Part shown: one piece after another, positions 36,101 to 45,225 of the stretch
Layout: each line of letters opens with the position of its first letter
Numbering within the stretch: position 1 is the first letter of the stretch
Translations under genes and position numbers: made by a program
Source: Acidobacteriota bacterium
GTDB lineage: Bacteria > Acidobacteriota > Terriglobia > Bryobacterales > Bryobacteraceae
DNA length: 64,000 nt
Assembly (NCBI GenBank): GCA_003223115.1
Contig: QHXW01000193.1
Coordinates: 1 to 64,000, forward strand
Reading direction: 5' to 3'
Notes under the pieces: model-generated
The model's input: only the letters and a program-made list of their open reading frames with translations
What the model was told of the DNA's origin: nothing
Databases searched by the model: none

Positions 36101-37190
36101 AAACCGGCATCTTTATCAGATCGGTGGCGGTGAATGGGACATTCAGAAGCTGAGATCCATGGTCGAGGAACTGCTTCCCAAGAAAGGAAGAGTTGACGAT
36201 TACGAGATAGAGAATGATTTTCCGCGCGTCGGCCTCAAGACGCTGCTCCTCAATTCCAGACGCTTCGTCCCCATGTCCGGCGAAGCCGAAATGGTCTTGC
36301 TGGCCATCGAGGATGTAACGGAAAGGAAGCGGAGCGAAAATGTCTTACTGCGCGCTCAGGAAGAACTCGAGGGAAAGGTAGCGCAAAGAACTGCGGAGCT
36401 GGAACGCGTCACCGGAACGCTGCGGGCCGAGATTTCTGAGCGCACACGCATTCAGAACGCGCTCGAGCAAAGCGAAGCGGTGCTACTGCAGAGCCAGGCG
36501 CAGTTGCGAAGCCTTGCCGCCAACCTCATTACGGCGCACGAGGAGGAACGCCGGCGTATCTCGAGAGAGCTTCACGACGCTATGAACCAGAAGCTGGCGA
36601 TGCTCGAAATAGACGCCGAGAGCCTCGAGAAAAAGTTGCCGGCGGGGGCGGAGCAGGTGCGGAAGGGTTTACGGACCCTGCGCGCGCGCGTTGGCGAAGT
36701 ATCGAACGAAACCCGGCGATTGGCCTACCAACTCCATCCCTCGATGCTGGACGACCTTGGCCTTGAGGTGGCATTGAGGTCCCATATCGCCGCCCTCTCA
36801 AAACGAGAAGGCACTCAGATCGATTTCGTGGCCGACACTCTTCCCGAAAAGCTTTCCCGAGACGTCAGCTTATCCTTGTACCGCATTGCGCAGGAGGCGA
36901 TTCACAACGTCATCAAGCACGCCCGGACAACGCAGGCAACTGTATCGCTTCATGTGGGCAAACAGGGGATTCAATTGACTATTCTCGATCACGGAGCCGG
37001 CTTTGACCCGCAGGCCGTCCGTTCAAAACGCGGCCTGGGCCTGGTCAGCATCGAAGAGCGAGTTAGACTAATCAATGGATACTTAGGTATCCAGTCCAAA
37101 CCTGGACAGGGAACCAAAATTGAAGTAACCGTGCCGCTGCCCGCGGAGTTACGGAAAGCAAATGAGTCGCCCGCGCCTGCTGATTGCTGA
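33195..37190 (+). CDS. CheB-CheR-PAS-PAS-histidine kinase fusion protein
   Basis: A 1331-residue cytoplasmic sensor. Residues 1-85 are polar and disordered. About 87-275 is a CheB methylesterase domain without receiver, with the triad Ser95 (GIGASAGG), His122 (VQHLDP) and Asp212 (SGTGSDG). About 285-560 is CheR methyltransferase with the SAM loop WVPGCSTGEEAYS. About 720-815 is a long heptad coiled coil made of SNEEL-type repeats. Two PAS domains follow, then HisKA_3 (ISRELHDAMNQKLAM, His near 1125) and a HATPase domain ending in LGLVSIEERVRLINGYLG. The kinase type pairs with LuxR/NarL regulators, and one follows with a 29-base overlap. Substrate and signal are unknown; no chemoreceptor genes are nearby. 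Confidence 0.93.
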   Translation: MANRENKPSSKRNSKLRPDREPAGRQPAQKSESANREAQDAGARHKTATIPERHSRLAPEPHATQADGAAAGGAERDGQADADLAAFPVVGIGASAGGLEAAKQFLEHLAPDTGMAYVLVQHLDPKHESLLSEILARSTNIPVREVNRPTAIEPDHVYVTPRGMDIRVSGRVLTLSPRDHDASMQIDFFFRSLAQDLRNKAIGIILSGTGSDGSLGLKAIKAEGGITFAQDERTAKHDGMPRSAVASGCVDFVLPPNDIAQELARIGRHPYVGPRPAPPEEVIPVPEDVLTQVLHVVRNTTGVDLTQYKQNTIKRRVLRRMMLHKIESLDQYLARLTGDTGEIRALYDDILINVTQFFRDPETFETIKTETFPKILGAMSNGGPVRIWVPGCSTGEEAYSLAICLLEFLEDRVPQTPIQIFATDISDMALEKARAGVYTENIVADVPRERLKRFFVKAERGYQISKRIRDLCVFARQNMTKDPPFSNLDLISCRNVLIYLGTTLQKRVLSVFHYALKPTGYLVLGSTETIATYADLFTLADKKHKIFAKKLTATRQPVEFSYVPGQGNAGVGGEVNPRAASTWTAADLQREADRVVLSRFGPPGAVVDEDLDVLQFRGQTGIYLEPSPGPASYNILKMARRGLLPYLRSAIQQARSGDISVRHEGLRIEYDGGSREFDLEVIPIKRSGTESRYFLVLFHPARASTPQKGRPKGQPVSRLVESAELKTLRQDLAISKDNLQAIIEELESSNEELRSANEEIQSSNEELQSTNEELETAKEELQSSNEELNTVNEELENRNNQLTQANNDLRNLLSSVSIPIVMVGNDLSIRRFTPQAEKVLSLISSDLGRPIGNIRPNINISNLEQLLAEVIETLHTYEADVQDVNGRWYSLRIRPYRTEENKIEGAVLALVDIDPLKRSLEATKGARDFNQSVIETIRSPLVVLDNDLQVKLINRAFSQMFHLSTAEVENRHLYQIGGGEWDIQKLRSMVEELLPKKGRVDDYEIENDFPRVGLKTLLLNSRRFVPMSGEAEMVLLAIEDVTERKRSENVLLRAQEELEGKVAQRTAELERVTGTLRAEISERTRIQNALEQSEAVLLQSQAQLRSLAANLITAHEEERRRISRELHDAMNQKLAMLEIDAESLEKKLPAGAEQVRKGLRTLRARVGEVSNETRRLAYQLHPSMLDDLGLEVALRSHIAALSKREGTQIDFVADTLPEKLSRDVSLSLYRIAQEAIHNVIKHARTTQATVSLHVGKQGIQLTILDHGAGFDPQAVRSKRGLGLVSIEERVRLINGYLGIQSKPGQGTKIEVTVPLPAELRKANESPAPADC

Positions 37191-37797
37191 CGATCACCGG
37201 CTTCTGGTGGAAGGCTACCGGAAGCTGCTGGAAACCGAGTTCGACGTTGTCGGTGAAGTGGAAGACGGGCGCGCGCTGCTCGAGCTTGCTCCACAGCTTC
37301 AGCCGGACGTCATTCTGCTGGACGTTTCCATGCCGCTGCTCAACGGAATTGAGGCGGCGCGCCGTCTGAAGCCCCTGCTGCCTGACACGAAGCTTCTTTT
37401 CGTCAGCATGCACGCCGATTCGCAATATGTGGCTGAGGCTTTTCGAGCCGGAGGTTCCGGATATTTACTGAAGTCGTGCGCCAGCTCCGAACTTGTCAGC
37501 GCGATCCATCAGGTCCTGCAGGGCCGCCAGTACGTGACGCCAGCGATTTCCACGGGTGAACTGGCTCAGACGGCTGAAGTTCGCCCTGGCGCTATCCTGC
37601 CCCAGCTCTCGCCTCGGCAGCGCGAGGTGTTACAGCTGGTTACCGAAGGCCAAACGGCTAAGGAAATTGCAGGCCGGCTCCGGATTTCTGTGAAAACGGT
37701 AGAATTCCACAAGACCAGGATCATGCGCGCCCTGCGCGTGCGCTCGGTGGCTGAACTCACGCGCTATGCGGTCACCCGCGGTCTGGTGAGCCCGTAG
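37162..37797 (+). CDS. NarL/LuxR-family response regulator
   Basis: A 211-residue two-domain regulator. The N-terminal receiver has the acidic pair IADDH, the phospho-acceptor Asp in VILLDVSMPLLNG (about residue 54), Ser/Thr in LLFVSMHAD, and Lys in YLLKSCAS. The C-terminal helix-turn-helix is LSPRQREVLQLVTEGQTAKE followed by IAGRLRISVKTVEFHKTRIM, the GerE/LuxR signature. The 29-base overlap with the CheB-CheR-kinase gene makes it that kinase's partner. Target genes are not known. Confidence 0.94.
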   Translation: MSRPRLLIADDHRLLVEGYRKLLETEFDVVGEVEDGRALLELAPQLQPDVILLDVSMPLLNGIEAARRLKPLLPDTKLLFVSMHADSQYVAEAFRAGGSGYLLKSCASSELVSAIHQVLQGRQYVTPAISTGELAQTAEVRPGAILPQLSPRQREVLQLVTEGQTAKEIAGRLRISVKTVEFHKTRIMRALRVRSVAELTRYAVTRGLVSP

Positions 37798-38039
37798 GAT
37801 TTGCCCGGCGCCGACTCAGGCTCGAACGCCACCCCCCCAAAAACTAGGGTTTTCTCCAGTTCTATCGCAATCCTTCAAATGTTAGGTTAGGAACACTCCC
37901 CTGAAAATTCGCGCGCTTCTTGGAGAAGCAGCATGTTGAAGCACCCCAACCTCAGCTCGAGGTCTTTCTCTCACCCGCACAAGCTTTCAGAGTGCTTCCC
38001 CACATCTCAGCGCCGCACACGAGGAAAGTAGGGTTGATC

Positions 38040-38453
38040 ATGGCGATTGCAAACTCGTTATTCGCGGCCACGATCCTGGTGGTTGACGACGAAGGGCCGG
38101 TTCGCAAGATGATGGCAAAAATGCTTCAACGAAGCGGCTATAGCACTCTCGAAGCGCCGGGAGGCAAAGAAGCTCTGGAGATCTGCGAGCAACACATCGG
38201 AATCCACCTGTTGATCACCGATCTCACTATGCCCGGCCTCAACGGCTTTGACCTGGCCGACCTGGTTGGCGAACGGTGGCCCGAATTGAAAATCCTCTTC
38301 ATGTCAGGTGATGCAAACGGCTACGGCCTTCGCCGCAGAATAGCGGACCAGCCTTTCCTAGGAAAGCCCTTCACAGCCAACGAGCTCTGTGCGAAGGTTC
38401 GGGAGCTGGTAGGGAACGGCGCGCCGTCATCCGGATACCTATCAGCTCCCTAA
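38040..38453 (+). CDS. Receiver-only response regulator
   Basis: A 137-residue protein that is a single CheY-like receiver. It begins ATILVVDDEGPVRKMMAKML, the phospho-acceptor Asp is in LLITDLTMPGLNGFDL, Ser in ILFMSGDANG, and Lys in FLGKPFTANELC. There is no output domain, so it passes the signal on by protein contact, possibly to or from the hybrid kinase next door. ATG 38040 is chosen because AGGG lies six bases upstream and the receiver starts within ten residues. The longer frame back to 37920 has no family content. Spacer 37798-38039 shows no other gene. Confidence 0.88.
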   Translation: MAIANSLFAATILVVDDEGPVRKMMAKMLQRSGYSTLEAPGGKEALEICEQHIGIHLLITDLTMPGLNGFDLADLVGERWPELKILFMSGDANGYGLRRRIADQPFLGKPFTANELCAKVRELVGNGAPSSGYLSAP

Positions 38454-38612
38454 GATGAAAAAAGAACTCCGACCGCACACGCAATTGTCCTCATCAGTTC
38501 CCAAACGGGCTGTAGGGACAATTATTGCCGGTTCGAAGCCTCGAACTATTCTTAACTGCGTTCGTGTCCGCATCAACTAGTGATTTCCCTAGTAATGTGA
38601 TGAGCCTCACGG

Positions 38613-41043
38613 TCACTCGTAACGCAGTGAAATCACCGGGTCCACTTTTGTGGCACGACGAGCCGGAAGGTAGCTGGCCAGCATGGCGACAGCCGTCAAC
38701 GCCAGCGCAACCAACGCAAAGGTCCATGGGTCTCGCGAGCCGACATTGAAGAGCAGGCTTGAGATCAGGCCCGCGATAATCAAGGCGCCGGCCAAACCCA
38801 CCGCGATGCCTACCAGAGCCAGTGTGAGGCTTTGGCTCAGCACCAGGCGCAACACGTTCGAGCGGCTGGCCCCAAGCGCGATACGAATCCCCATCTCGTG
38901 CGAGCGCTCGGTGACCGAATACGACAGGACACCGTAAATTCCTACCGCGGCAAGCACCAGCGCGGCTGCGGAGAAGATAGCTAACAACAGCATGGCCAGG
39001 CGTCTGCGTGAGACCGAATCCGCCATGATCTCCGGCATCGTGAGGACCTTATAGACCGGCTGGTCTGGATCGACCGCCAGAATCTCGCGCTGCACGGAAG
39101 TGGCGAGCGCGTGGGGATCACCGTGGTGCGAAGCGCCAGGCTCATGGTCCCCCACGGGTTCTGCGCGTGCGGCCAGTACAACGTGACGCGAGACTGCGCT
39201 TCAAGCGTCCGGTAGCGAACGTGGCGCACCACGCCCACGACAGTCATCCATGGGCTCTTGGATTCACGCCCGCCTCGCTTGATGGGTTTGCCGACCGGGT
39301 CTTCATTCGGCCAGTAAGTCTTGGCCATGGTCTCATCGATGATGGCCACGGGCGCGGCGCTTTCATTGTCGCGTGCATCGAAGTAACGCCCCCGCATCAG
39401 CGGGATGCGCAGCGTCGCAAAGTACCCAGGGCTGGTTGGTTTCCAGTCGGCTTCAGGCGTTGTATCTTGGAGCCGGACGGCCCGGGTGTCCACTACTGTG
39501 ACGGTGCCGGAGGAACCTTGGCCGGCTAGGGGCAATCCATACACGATGCCCGTGGCCACCACTCCCGGCAATTTAGAGACACGGTCCACCGCCTGCCGGA
39601 AGAACTCGCGCAGTTGCTCCGGCTTGGGATACCGCGCGTCAGGCAGCCAAATGCGCATGGTCAACACGTTTTCGGGCCGGAAGCCGGGATCGACTTGCAT
39701 CAAGCGCAGGAAACTTTTCAGTAGTAGCCCAGCGCCGGCCAGCAGCACCAGCGACAAAGCGATTTCGGCCACCACCAGCGAGCGCCGCAGCGCTAATGAC
39801 GATCTGCCGGCCGTGGAACCGCGGCCACCCTCTTTGAGGGATTCGTGTGAGACTCTGGATATCTGCAAACTCGGTGCCATGCCGAAAAGCACGCCCGTGC
39901 CGATGGAAATCAGCGTAGTAAAGGCGAGCACCCAGCCATCCAGATGCGCTCCGGCGAGGCGCGGAAAACTTGCCGCGGCAATGGTCGTAAGAACGCGCAC
40001 GCCCCATAGGGCAATCACCAGCCCTGCGACGCCGCCTGCGAGTGCCAAGGCGACACTTTTGGTAAGAAGTTGGCGTACCAGTCGCCGGCGTTCGGCTCCC
40101 AAAGCCGTTCGAATCGCGATTTCCCGCTCACGCGCGGAGGAGCGGGCTAGCAGGAGATTGGCCACATTGGCGCAAGCGATCAAGAGCACCAGACCGACCG
40201 CCCCCATCAGAATCCATAGGGCCGTCTGGAGATCACCGACCATTTCTTCAAGCAGCGGCGTGACGATCCAGGTGAACTCGAATTGCTTGTACGGATAATC
40301 CGGGTGCAGTTCCATCATGCGCTGGGCCGCGCCTTTCATGTCGGCGCGCGCCTGTGCCAACGAAAGCTCCGGCTTGATACGTGCGAGGACTTCGAGTCCG
40401 TGGCTGCCGCGGTGGTCCGGCGCCAGATCGGCATTGGCGAAGGCCAGAGGCGCCCAAATATCGCAATCCGCGGGGAACTGAAATCCGGGCGGCAGAATCC
40501 CGACGACTTGAAAACTGCGCCCATTGATGGGCAGCTTCCGGCCGACCAAATTGGGATCCGCTCCGAAGCGGCGCCGCCACAACGCGTCGCTCAGCAGCAC
40601 CACGTTATCGCGTCCGGCCTGCTCTTCTTCGGGAAGAAAAACGCGCCCGCCTGTACGCCCAGCATCGGGAACAGGCTGACTGATACTTCCGCGCCCTCCA
40701 CGCGCTCCGGCAACCCGCCCGCCGTCACATTGAAACTGTCGCCCGTCAGGGCGGCGATTTGCGCGAAGCCTTTCGACAGATTGCGGATGTCCACGAACTC
40801 CGGCGCCGAGATCCAGTTCTGGTCTTTTGGTACCCCAATCCCGGTGAAGCGACCCCAGATTTTGACCAGCCGGCCGGGATCCTCATAGGGCAGAGGCCGC
40901 AGCAGTACGGCGTCGATGACGCTGAAAATGGCCGTATTGGCGCCAATGCCGAGTGCCAGGGCGAGGATGGTCACAACTGTGAAACCGGGCGTGCTCCGCA
41001 ACAGTCGAAGCGTGTATCGAAGATCCAGCATGAAAGTAGACAT
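38613..41043 (-). pseudogene. Long orphan ABC permease (ADOP/MacB-FtsX type) with two frameshifts
   Basis: Three consecutive minus-strand frames make one permease of about 810 residues. Frame 1 (41043-40591) has MSTFMLDLRYTLRLLRSTPG through GVQAGAFF. Frame 2 (to 38981) has RVFLPEEEQAGRDNVVLLSD, the first FtsX block (IACANVANLLLARSSARERE) and the second periplasmic domain. Frame 3 (39155-38613) has [20 protein letters not shown] and the last FtsX block ([20 protein letters not shown]), ending [10 protein letters not shown]. One extra G at the run at 40646-40648 (minus strand GCGGGCG to GCGGGGCG) and one at 39121-39122 (ACGGTGAT to ACGGGTGAT) restore a continuous protein. Both are -1 events at G runs, as in the TonB receptor. 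Real inactivation and sequence error are both possible. Confidence 0.88.
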
Positions 41044-41200
41044 CAGTTAGCTCCGCGTTGGGTGTCCCGTGGCTCATTGCCTGGCACCGCTTCCCTAGAA
41101 TAACCGGCATCAAACAAGAAAGTTACACCCAGCCGGCACTTTGTTTTCGTTCCCGGCATGCCCCGGTGTGGGGACTGACGTCAATTCGGGAGACGGGACC

Positions 41201-41258
41201 GCGACGCCGGGCGACGCCCGGCGACTCCAGCGACGCCCCTCGACGCCCTCGACGCCCC
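41201..41258. repeat. Tandem imperfect GCGACGCC repeats upstream of the FecR-like gene
   Basis: GCGACGCC or a close variant occurs six times in 58 bases. The first copies start at 41201, 41211 and 41221, that is, every 10 bases or one helical turn. The run ends in a C tract 50 bases before the FecR-like ATG. Helical phasing suggests a protein-binding array, but simple slippage repeats are the other explanation. Confidence 0.4.
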
Positions 41259-41312
41259 CCCCGTCATTGACAGGGTTGCCCGTTAGGCGCATGATCGAAA
41301 GAGGAGAACCCC

Positions 41313-42314
41313 ATGAAGCCCCTGCTTCGCGTGTTAGTGGGCGCCGGCGTGCTCGCGGCCGGGACGAGCTTCGTTGCCTCGGCCCAGTCTGTGATCTCGG
41401 CGAAATCAGGCCTGGTGCATTACGTGGAAGGCCAGGTGTACGTCAACGATCAGCTTGTCGAGAGCAAATTTGGCAATTTTCCGGACGTCAAAGAGAATTG
41501 GCAGTTGCGCACCGAAGAGGGACGAGCGGAAGTGCTGCTCACGCCCGGCGTATTTCTTCGGGTTTCGGAAAACAGTGCGATCCGGATGATCGCCAACCGG
41601 CTGATCGATACGCGCGTGGAGTTTCTCTCGGGCTCGGCGCTGGTGGAAGCCGGCGATCTGCTCAAGGACAACCATGTGGCTGTGGTTTATAAGGATTACA
41701 TCATCAACCTTGAGAAAAAAGGCATTTACCGTTTCGATGCGGAGCCGGCGGCACTTCGCGTCTACGAGGGGGAAGCGGTTGCCGAGCGCGACGGCAAGAC
41801 TGTGGAAGTCAAAGGCGGCCACATACTGGCTTTCGACGGCGACCTGACGCTGGCGAAGTTTGACGCCAAAGATCTGGACCAACTGTACCGCTGGAGCGTG
41901 CGCCGCTCGGAATATCTGGCGATGGCCAATGTTTCAGCCGCGAAGTCTGTGCGGGACTCCGGCATGTACTGGGGCTCGAACCGCTGGTATTGGAATCCGT
42001 ACTTCAATATGTACACGTTCGTTCCGTCAAGCGGAATGTATTTCAGTCCTTTCGGTTTCGCGTTCTGGAGTCCTTTCACTGTGTACAATTACCTATATTC
42101 GCCAGTGATTTACGGAGGACGCGGCGGGTACGGCGGTTCGCGAGGCGGAGGCCCGGCGAACACAACCACAAGGGTTCCTGCCACCAGTACAGGGCGTTCG
42201 GGAACGGTAGCTTCCTCGTCAACTGCAGTGCGCTCTCCGTCGACGGCGGCATCGGGCTCGATGTCGGGTGCGGTCTCTCGCGGCGGCGGGCAAGGCGGCG
42301 GACGTCCACACTAG
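41313..42314 (+). CDS. Secreted FecR-domain protein with aromatic and Gly/Ser/Thr-rich tail
   Basis: A 333-residue exported protein. Signal peptide 1-24 ends ASA-Q. About 30-190 resembles the beta-helical FecR ligand/peptidoglycan-associated domain (VHYVEGQVYVNDQLVES, RAEVLLTPGVFLRVSENSAI, LRVYEGEAVAERDGKTVEVK). About 215-265 is unusually rich in Tyr/Trp/Phe (GMYWGSNRWYWNPYFNMY). The tail from about 270 is Gly/Ser/Thr-rich low-complexity sequence ending GGGQGGGRPH. No anti-sigma N-terminal domain or sigma factor gene is near, so this is not a FecR signalling protein. It is probably periplasmic or surface-exposed. GAGGAGA lies six bases before the ATG. Convergent with the peptidase gene eight bases on. 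Confidence 0.8.
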   Translation: MKPLLRVLVGAGVLAAGTSFVASAQSVISAKSGLVHYVEGQVYVNDQLVESKFGNFPDVKENWQLRTEEGRAEVLLTPGVFLRVSENSAIRMIANRLIDTRVEFLSGSALVEAGDLLKDNHVAVVYKDYIINLEKKGIYRFDAEPAALRVYEGEAVAERDGKTVEVKGGHILAFDGDLTLAKFDAKDLDQLYRWSVRRSEYLAMANVSAAKSVRDSGMYWGSNRWYWNPYFNMYTFVPSSGMYFSPFGFAFWSPFTVYNYLYSPVIYGGRGGYGGSRGGGPANTTTRVPATSTGRSGTVASSSTAVRSPSTAASGSMSGAVSRGGGQGGGRPH

Positions 42315-42322
42315 CTAGCGGC

Positions 42323-44476
42323 TCACTTCACGTTGGTTTCGAAGAACTCCGTCATCATTTCGTACAGGTGTCGGCGAATCGTCCCTGAGACGCCGTGCGC
42401 TTTTTGCGGGTAGAGCATCAACTGAAACTGCTTTCCAGCGCGCTCGAGCGCGTCCATCATCTGCATAGTGTTCTGGAAGTGCACGTTGTCATCCTCAAGA
42501 TTGTGAATCAGCAACAGCTTGGCGCTTAAATCGGCTGCCCGGGTGATGGGAGACGTACGCTCATACGCCTCCGGGTTCTCCGCCGGCAGGCCCATATACC
42601 GCTCTGTGTAGATAGAGTCGTAATTGCGCCAGTGCGTGACCGGCGCCCCGGCAATTCCGGCGCGAAAAAGGTCCGGCGCGTTGGTCAGCGCATAGAGCGT
42701 CATGTAGCCGCCATAGCTCCAGCCGGAAATCCCCATATGCGAGGTGTCCGCGAACGCGAGCGATTTCAGATACGCGACTCCTACTTTCTGATCTTCAAGC
42801 TCGCGCGCGCCCATGTTGCGGAAAATCACGGACTCCCATTTGTGGCCGCGCCCGGAAGAGCCCCGGTTGTCCAACTGCCAGACGAGGAAACCGCGATGCG
42901 CAAGCACCTGCTCCAATCCCATTCCCGGCCATCTATCATAGACAGTCTGCGCGTGTGGCCCGCCGTAGATTTCAACGATGACCGGATATTTTTTCGCGGG
43001 CGCGAAAGCCGCGGGTTTGATCATGCGCGCGTAGAGCAGCGTGCCGTCCGGTGCTTTGACCTTGTGAATTTCCGAAGGCAGAATTTCGTACTCCTCACCT
43101 TTCGTTCCATCGGCCTCATGAAAGACATGGACTTGTGAGCCATCCCGGCGGTGCAGCGTTTGGCTGGGCGGAGCGGATAAATTCGACGCCGTGTCCAGAT
43201 AGTATTCACGATCGGGACTTATGACAATGGAGTGCGTCCCGTGCCCGGACGTGATCTTGCGGCGGTGCTTGCCATCGAAGCGCACACTATAAAGCTGGCG
43301 CTCGAGCGGGCTTTCTTCGGTTGAGGTATAGAACACCTCTTCGCCCGCTTCATCGATTCCATCCACGGCCGTCACTTCCCATTCGCCGCGCGTCAGTTGA
43401 TGCAGCGGCCTGCCATCGATCGAATACAGGTACAGATGATGAAATCCATCGCGCTCGCTGCCCCAGAGGAACTGCTTCCCGTTTTTCAGAAAGCGCAAAT
43501 CATCGTTGACGTTGATCCAGTACGGATCTTCTTCATGCAGCACAGTGCGCGCGGCGCCCGTAGAGGCGTCAGCGAACAGGAGGTCCAGCCGGTTCTGAAT
43601 CCGGTTCAGACGCTCCACAGCTACGGCTTTGCTATCCGGCAGCCATGCCACTCGCGCGGTTAAATAACCACGCGGTTCCCCGAGATCCGTCCAACGGGTC
43701 TCGCCGCCTTCGACTGGTACGATGCCTACGCGCGCCTCAGCGTTTGGGTCGCCGGGTTGCGGGTAGCGTTCCGGCTCTAACCTGGCGCGTAGCTTGAGCA
43801 CGTCCGCCTGCGGATAAATCGGCTCCAGGCTGCTATCCAGCTGCAGGTAAGCAATTCGTTTGCTGTCCGGAGACCACCAGTGGGCCGTGCCAAGCTCAAG
43901 TTCTTCTGGATAGACCCAGTCGAGTTCAGCATTCAGTAGTGTAGGCGAGCCGTCGTGCGTAAGACGCGTCACTTTGGCGCCGGCGATTTCGATGCAGTAG
44001 AGATCGTGATCGCGGCGAAAGGAAACGAAGCGGTCGTCGGGTGAAAATTTCGGGTCGCGCTCGGCGTCGGGCGTGGCGGTGAGCTGATCCCACTTGCCGG
44101 AATCGATGTGCACCAGAAACAGGTCGCCGCCAGCCGAAGCGAGCATTTCCTTGCCGGAGCCGGACCATCGAAAGCTCTGCTCACTGATGCGACGGTTTTG
44201 CCAATCGAAAGCCTCCGGCGATAGCACCTTGACGGCCTTGGCTTCGAGATCCCGGAAGCTTACAAGCTGCCGCTTGGTCCCCGATGGCGCGTCGTAGATC
44301 CAGATTTCCTTGTCTTGCTCGTAAGCGAAGCGCTTGCCGTCCGGAGCCCAATGGATGGGTCCCGGCTTCGTGGCGGTGTGCGTCGCCGTTATGGCTTCGA
44401 TAGTGACTGGCTTCGTCTGCGCCGAGGCGCTTAAAGAAATAAGGCAGGCGATGGCTACTGCGACGAATTTATGCAC
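42323..44476 (-). CDS. S9B dipeptidyl peptidase IV-type serine peptidase
   Basis: A 717-residue exported peptidase. Signal peptide MHKFVAVAIACLISLSASA; then an eight-bladed propeller with repeated WAPDGK/FSPDDRF/WSPDSKR motifs and the paired glutamates DWVYPEEL that hold the substrate N-terminus. The C-terminal alpha/beta hydrolase domain carries the nucleophile in GISGWSYGGYM, the Asp in HNLEDDNVHFQ and the His in YPQKAHGVSG. It removes dipeptides after proline (or alanine) in the periplasm. Full length for the family. Monocistronic or read with the upstream tsaC gene 34 bases away. Confidence 0.94.
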   Translation of the reverse strand: MHKFVAVAIACLISLSASAQTKPVTIEAITATHTATKPGPIHWAPDGKRFAYEQDKEIWIYDAPSGTKRQLVSFRDLEAKAVKVLSPEAFDWQNRRISEQSFRWSGSGKEMLASAGGDLFLVHIDSGKWDQLTATPDAERDPKFSPDDRFVSFRRDHDLYCIEIAGAKVTRLTHDGSPTLLNAELDWVYPEELELGTAHWWSPDSKRIAYLQLDSSLEPIYPQADVLKLRARLEPERYPQPGDPNAEARVGIVPVEGGETRWTDLGEPRGYLTARVAWLPDSKAVAVERLNRIQNRLDLLFADASTGAARTVLHEEDPYWINVNDDLRFLKNGKQFLWGSERDGFHHLYLYSIDGRPLHQLTRGEWEVTAVDGIDEAGEEVFYTSTEESPLERQLYSVRFDGKHRRKITSGHGTHSIVISPDREYYLDTASNLSAPPSQTLHRRDGSQVHVFHEADGTKGEEYEILPSEIHKVKAPDGTLLYARMIKPAAFAPAKKYPVIVEIYGGPHAQTVYDRWPGMGLEQVLAHRGFLVWQLDNRGSSGRGHKWESVIFRNMGARELEDQKVGVAYLKSLAFADTSHMGISGWSYGGYMTLYALTNAPDLFRAGIAGAPVTHWRNYDSIYTERYMGLPAENPEAYERTSPITRAADLSAKLLLIHNLEDDNVHFQNTMQMMDALERAGKQFQLMLYPQKAHGVSGTIRRHLYEMMTEFFETNVK

Positions 44477-44510
44477 AGAGATATGGTAGCTGGCGCCGAG
44501 TGTTCAACGC

Positions 44511-45152
44511 CTAAACCGGGCCCTGCAGGCATTCGACAATTTGCTTCTCTTCGATGCCGCCTTGCTTAATCAGTTTCCAGACTGGCTCGGTGACATCCAC
44601 TGTGGTGGCGCCGCCGCCCGAACAGGCGCCACCATCGAGAACCAGGTCGACGCGGCCATCCATCATGCCAAAGACCTCAATGCCGCTGCGGCAGGTGGGA
44701 TGCCCGGAGATATTGGCACTGGTCGAAATCAGCGGCTGATTCAGCGCCGCAATCAGCCGGTTCGCCACCACTGAGCGAGACTGGCGCAGTGCCAGCCTTC
44801 CGGTGTTGCCCGTTACTTTGAGCGGAACTTTCTCGGAAGCGGGAACAATCAGGGTTAGCGGTCCGGGCCAGAAACGCCGGGCCAGAAGGAAAAAGCGATT
44901 CGACAATTCTTTCGCCAGATCCTCCGCCATGGTGATATCGCCCACGAGCAACGGCAGCGAGCGGTGAATCTCCCGACCCTTGGCGACAAAAACCTGGCTC
45001 ACGGCGCGCAGATTGAACGGATCGGCGACCAGCGTGTAGAGCGCATCCGTGGGGATGGCAACAACTTTCCCCCGCCGGACCGCGGAAGCAGCGCGCTCGA
45101 TGGCTTCGGCCTTGGGCTGATCTGGATCAATTTCAACAAGATCGGTGGCCAC
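44511..45152 (-). CDS. tsaC: L-threonylcarbamoyladenylate synthase (YrdC/Sua5 family)
   Basis: A 213-residue cytoplasmic enzyme. It makes threonylcarbamoyl-AMP from threonine, bicarbonate and ATP for the t6A37 modification of tRNAs. It shows RGKVVAIPTDALYTLVAD, the basic AKGREIHRSLPLLVGD segment, RRFWPGPLTLIVPA and the STSANISGHPTC loop. It lacks the extra Sua5 C-terminal domain, so it is the short TsaC/YwlC type. It sits between the TPR run and the peptidase gene on the same strand; no other t6A gene is in the window. Confidence 0.93.
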   Translation of the reverse strand: MATDLVEIDPDQPKAEAIERAASAVRRGKVVAIPTDALYTLVADPFNLRAVSQVFVAKGREIHRSLPLLVGDITMAEDLAKELSNRFFLLARRFWPGPLTLIVPASEKVPLKVTGNTGRLALRQSRSVVANRLIAALNQPLISTSANISGHPTCRSGIEVFGMMDGRVDLVLDGGACSGGGATTVDVTEPVWKLIKQGGIEEKQIVECLQGPV

Positions 45153-45225
45153 TGTAGGGTTCAGCGTATCATACGTGATTCTGGAAGTTCTGCCGTCGAC
45201 CGTTGCCCGGCAAGGATATCCAGGT

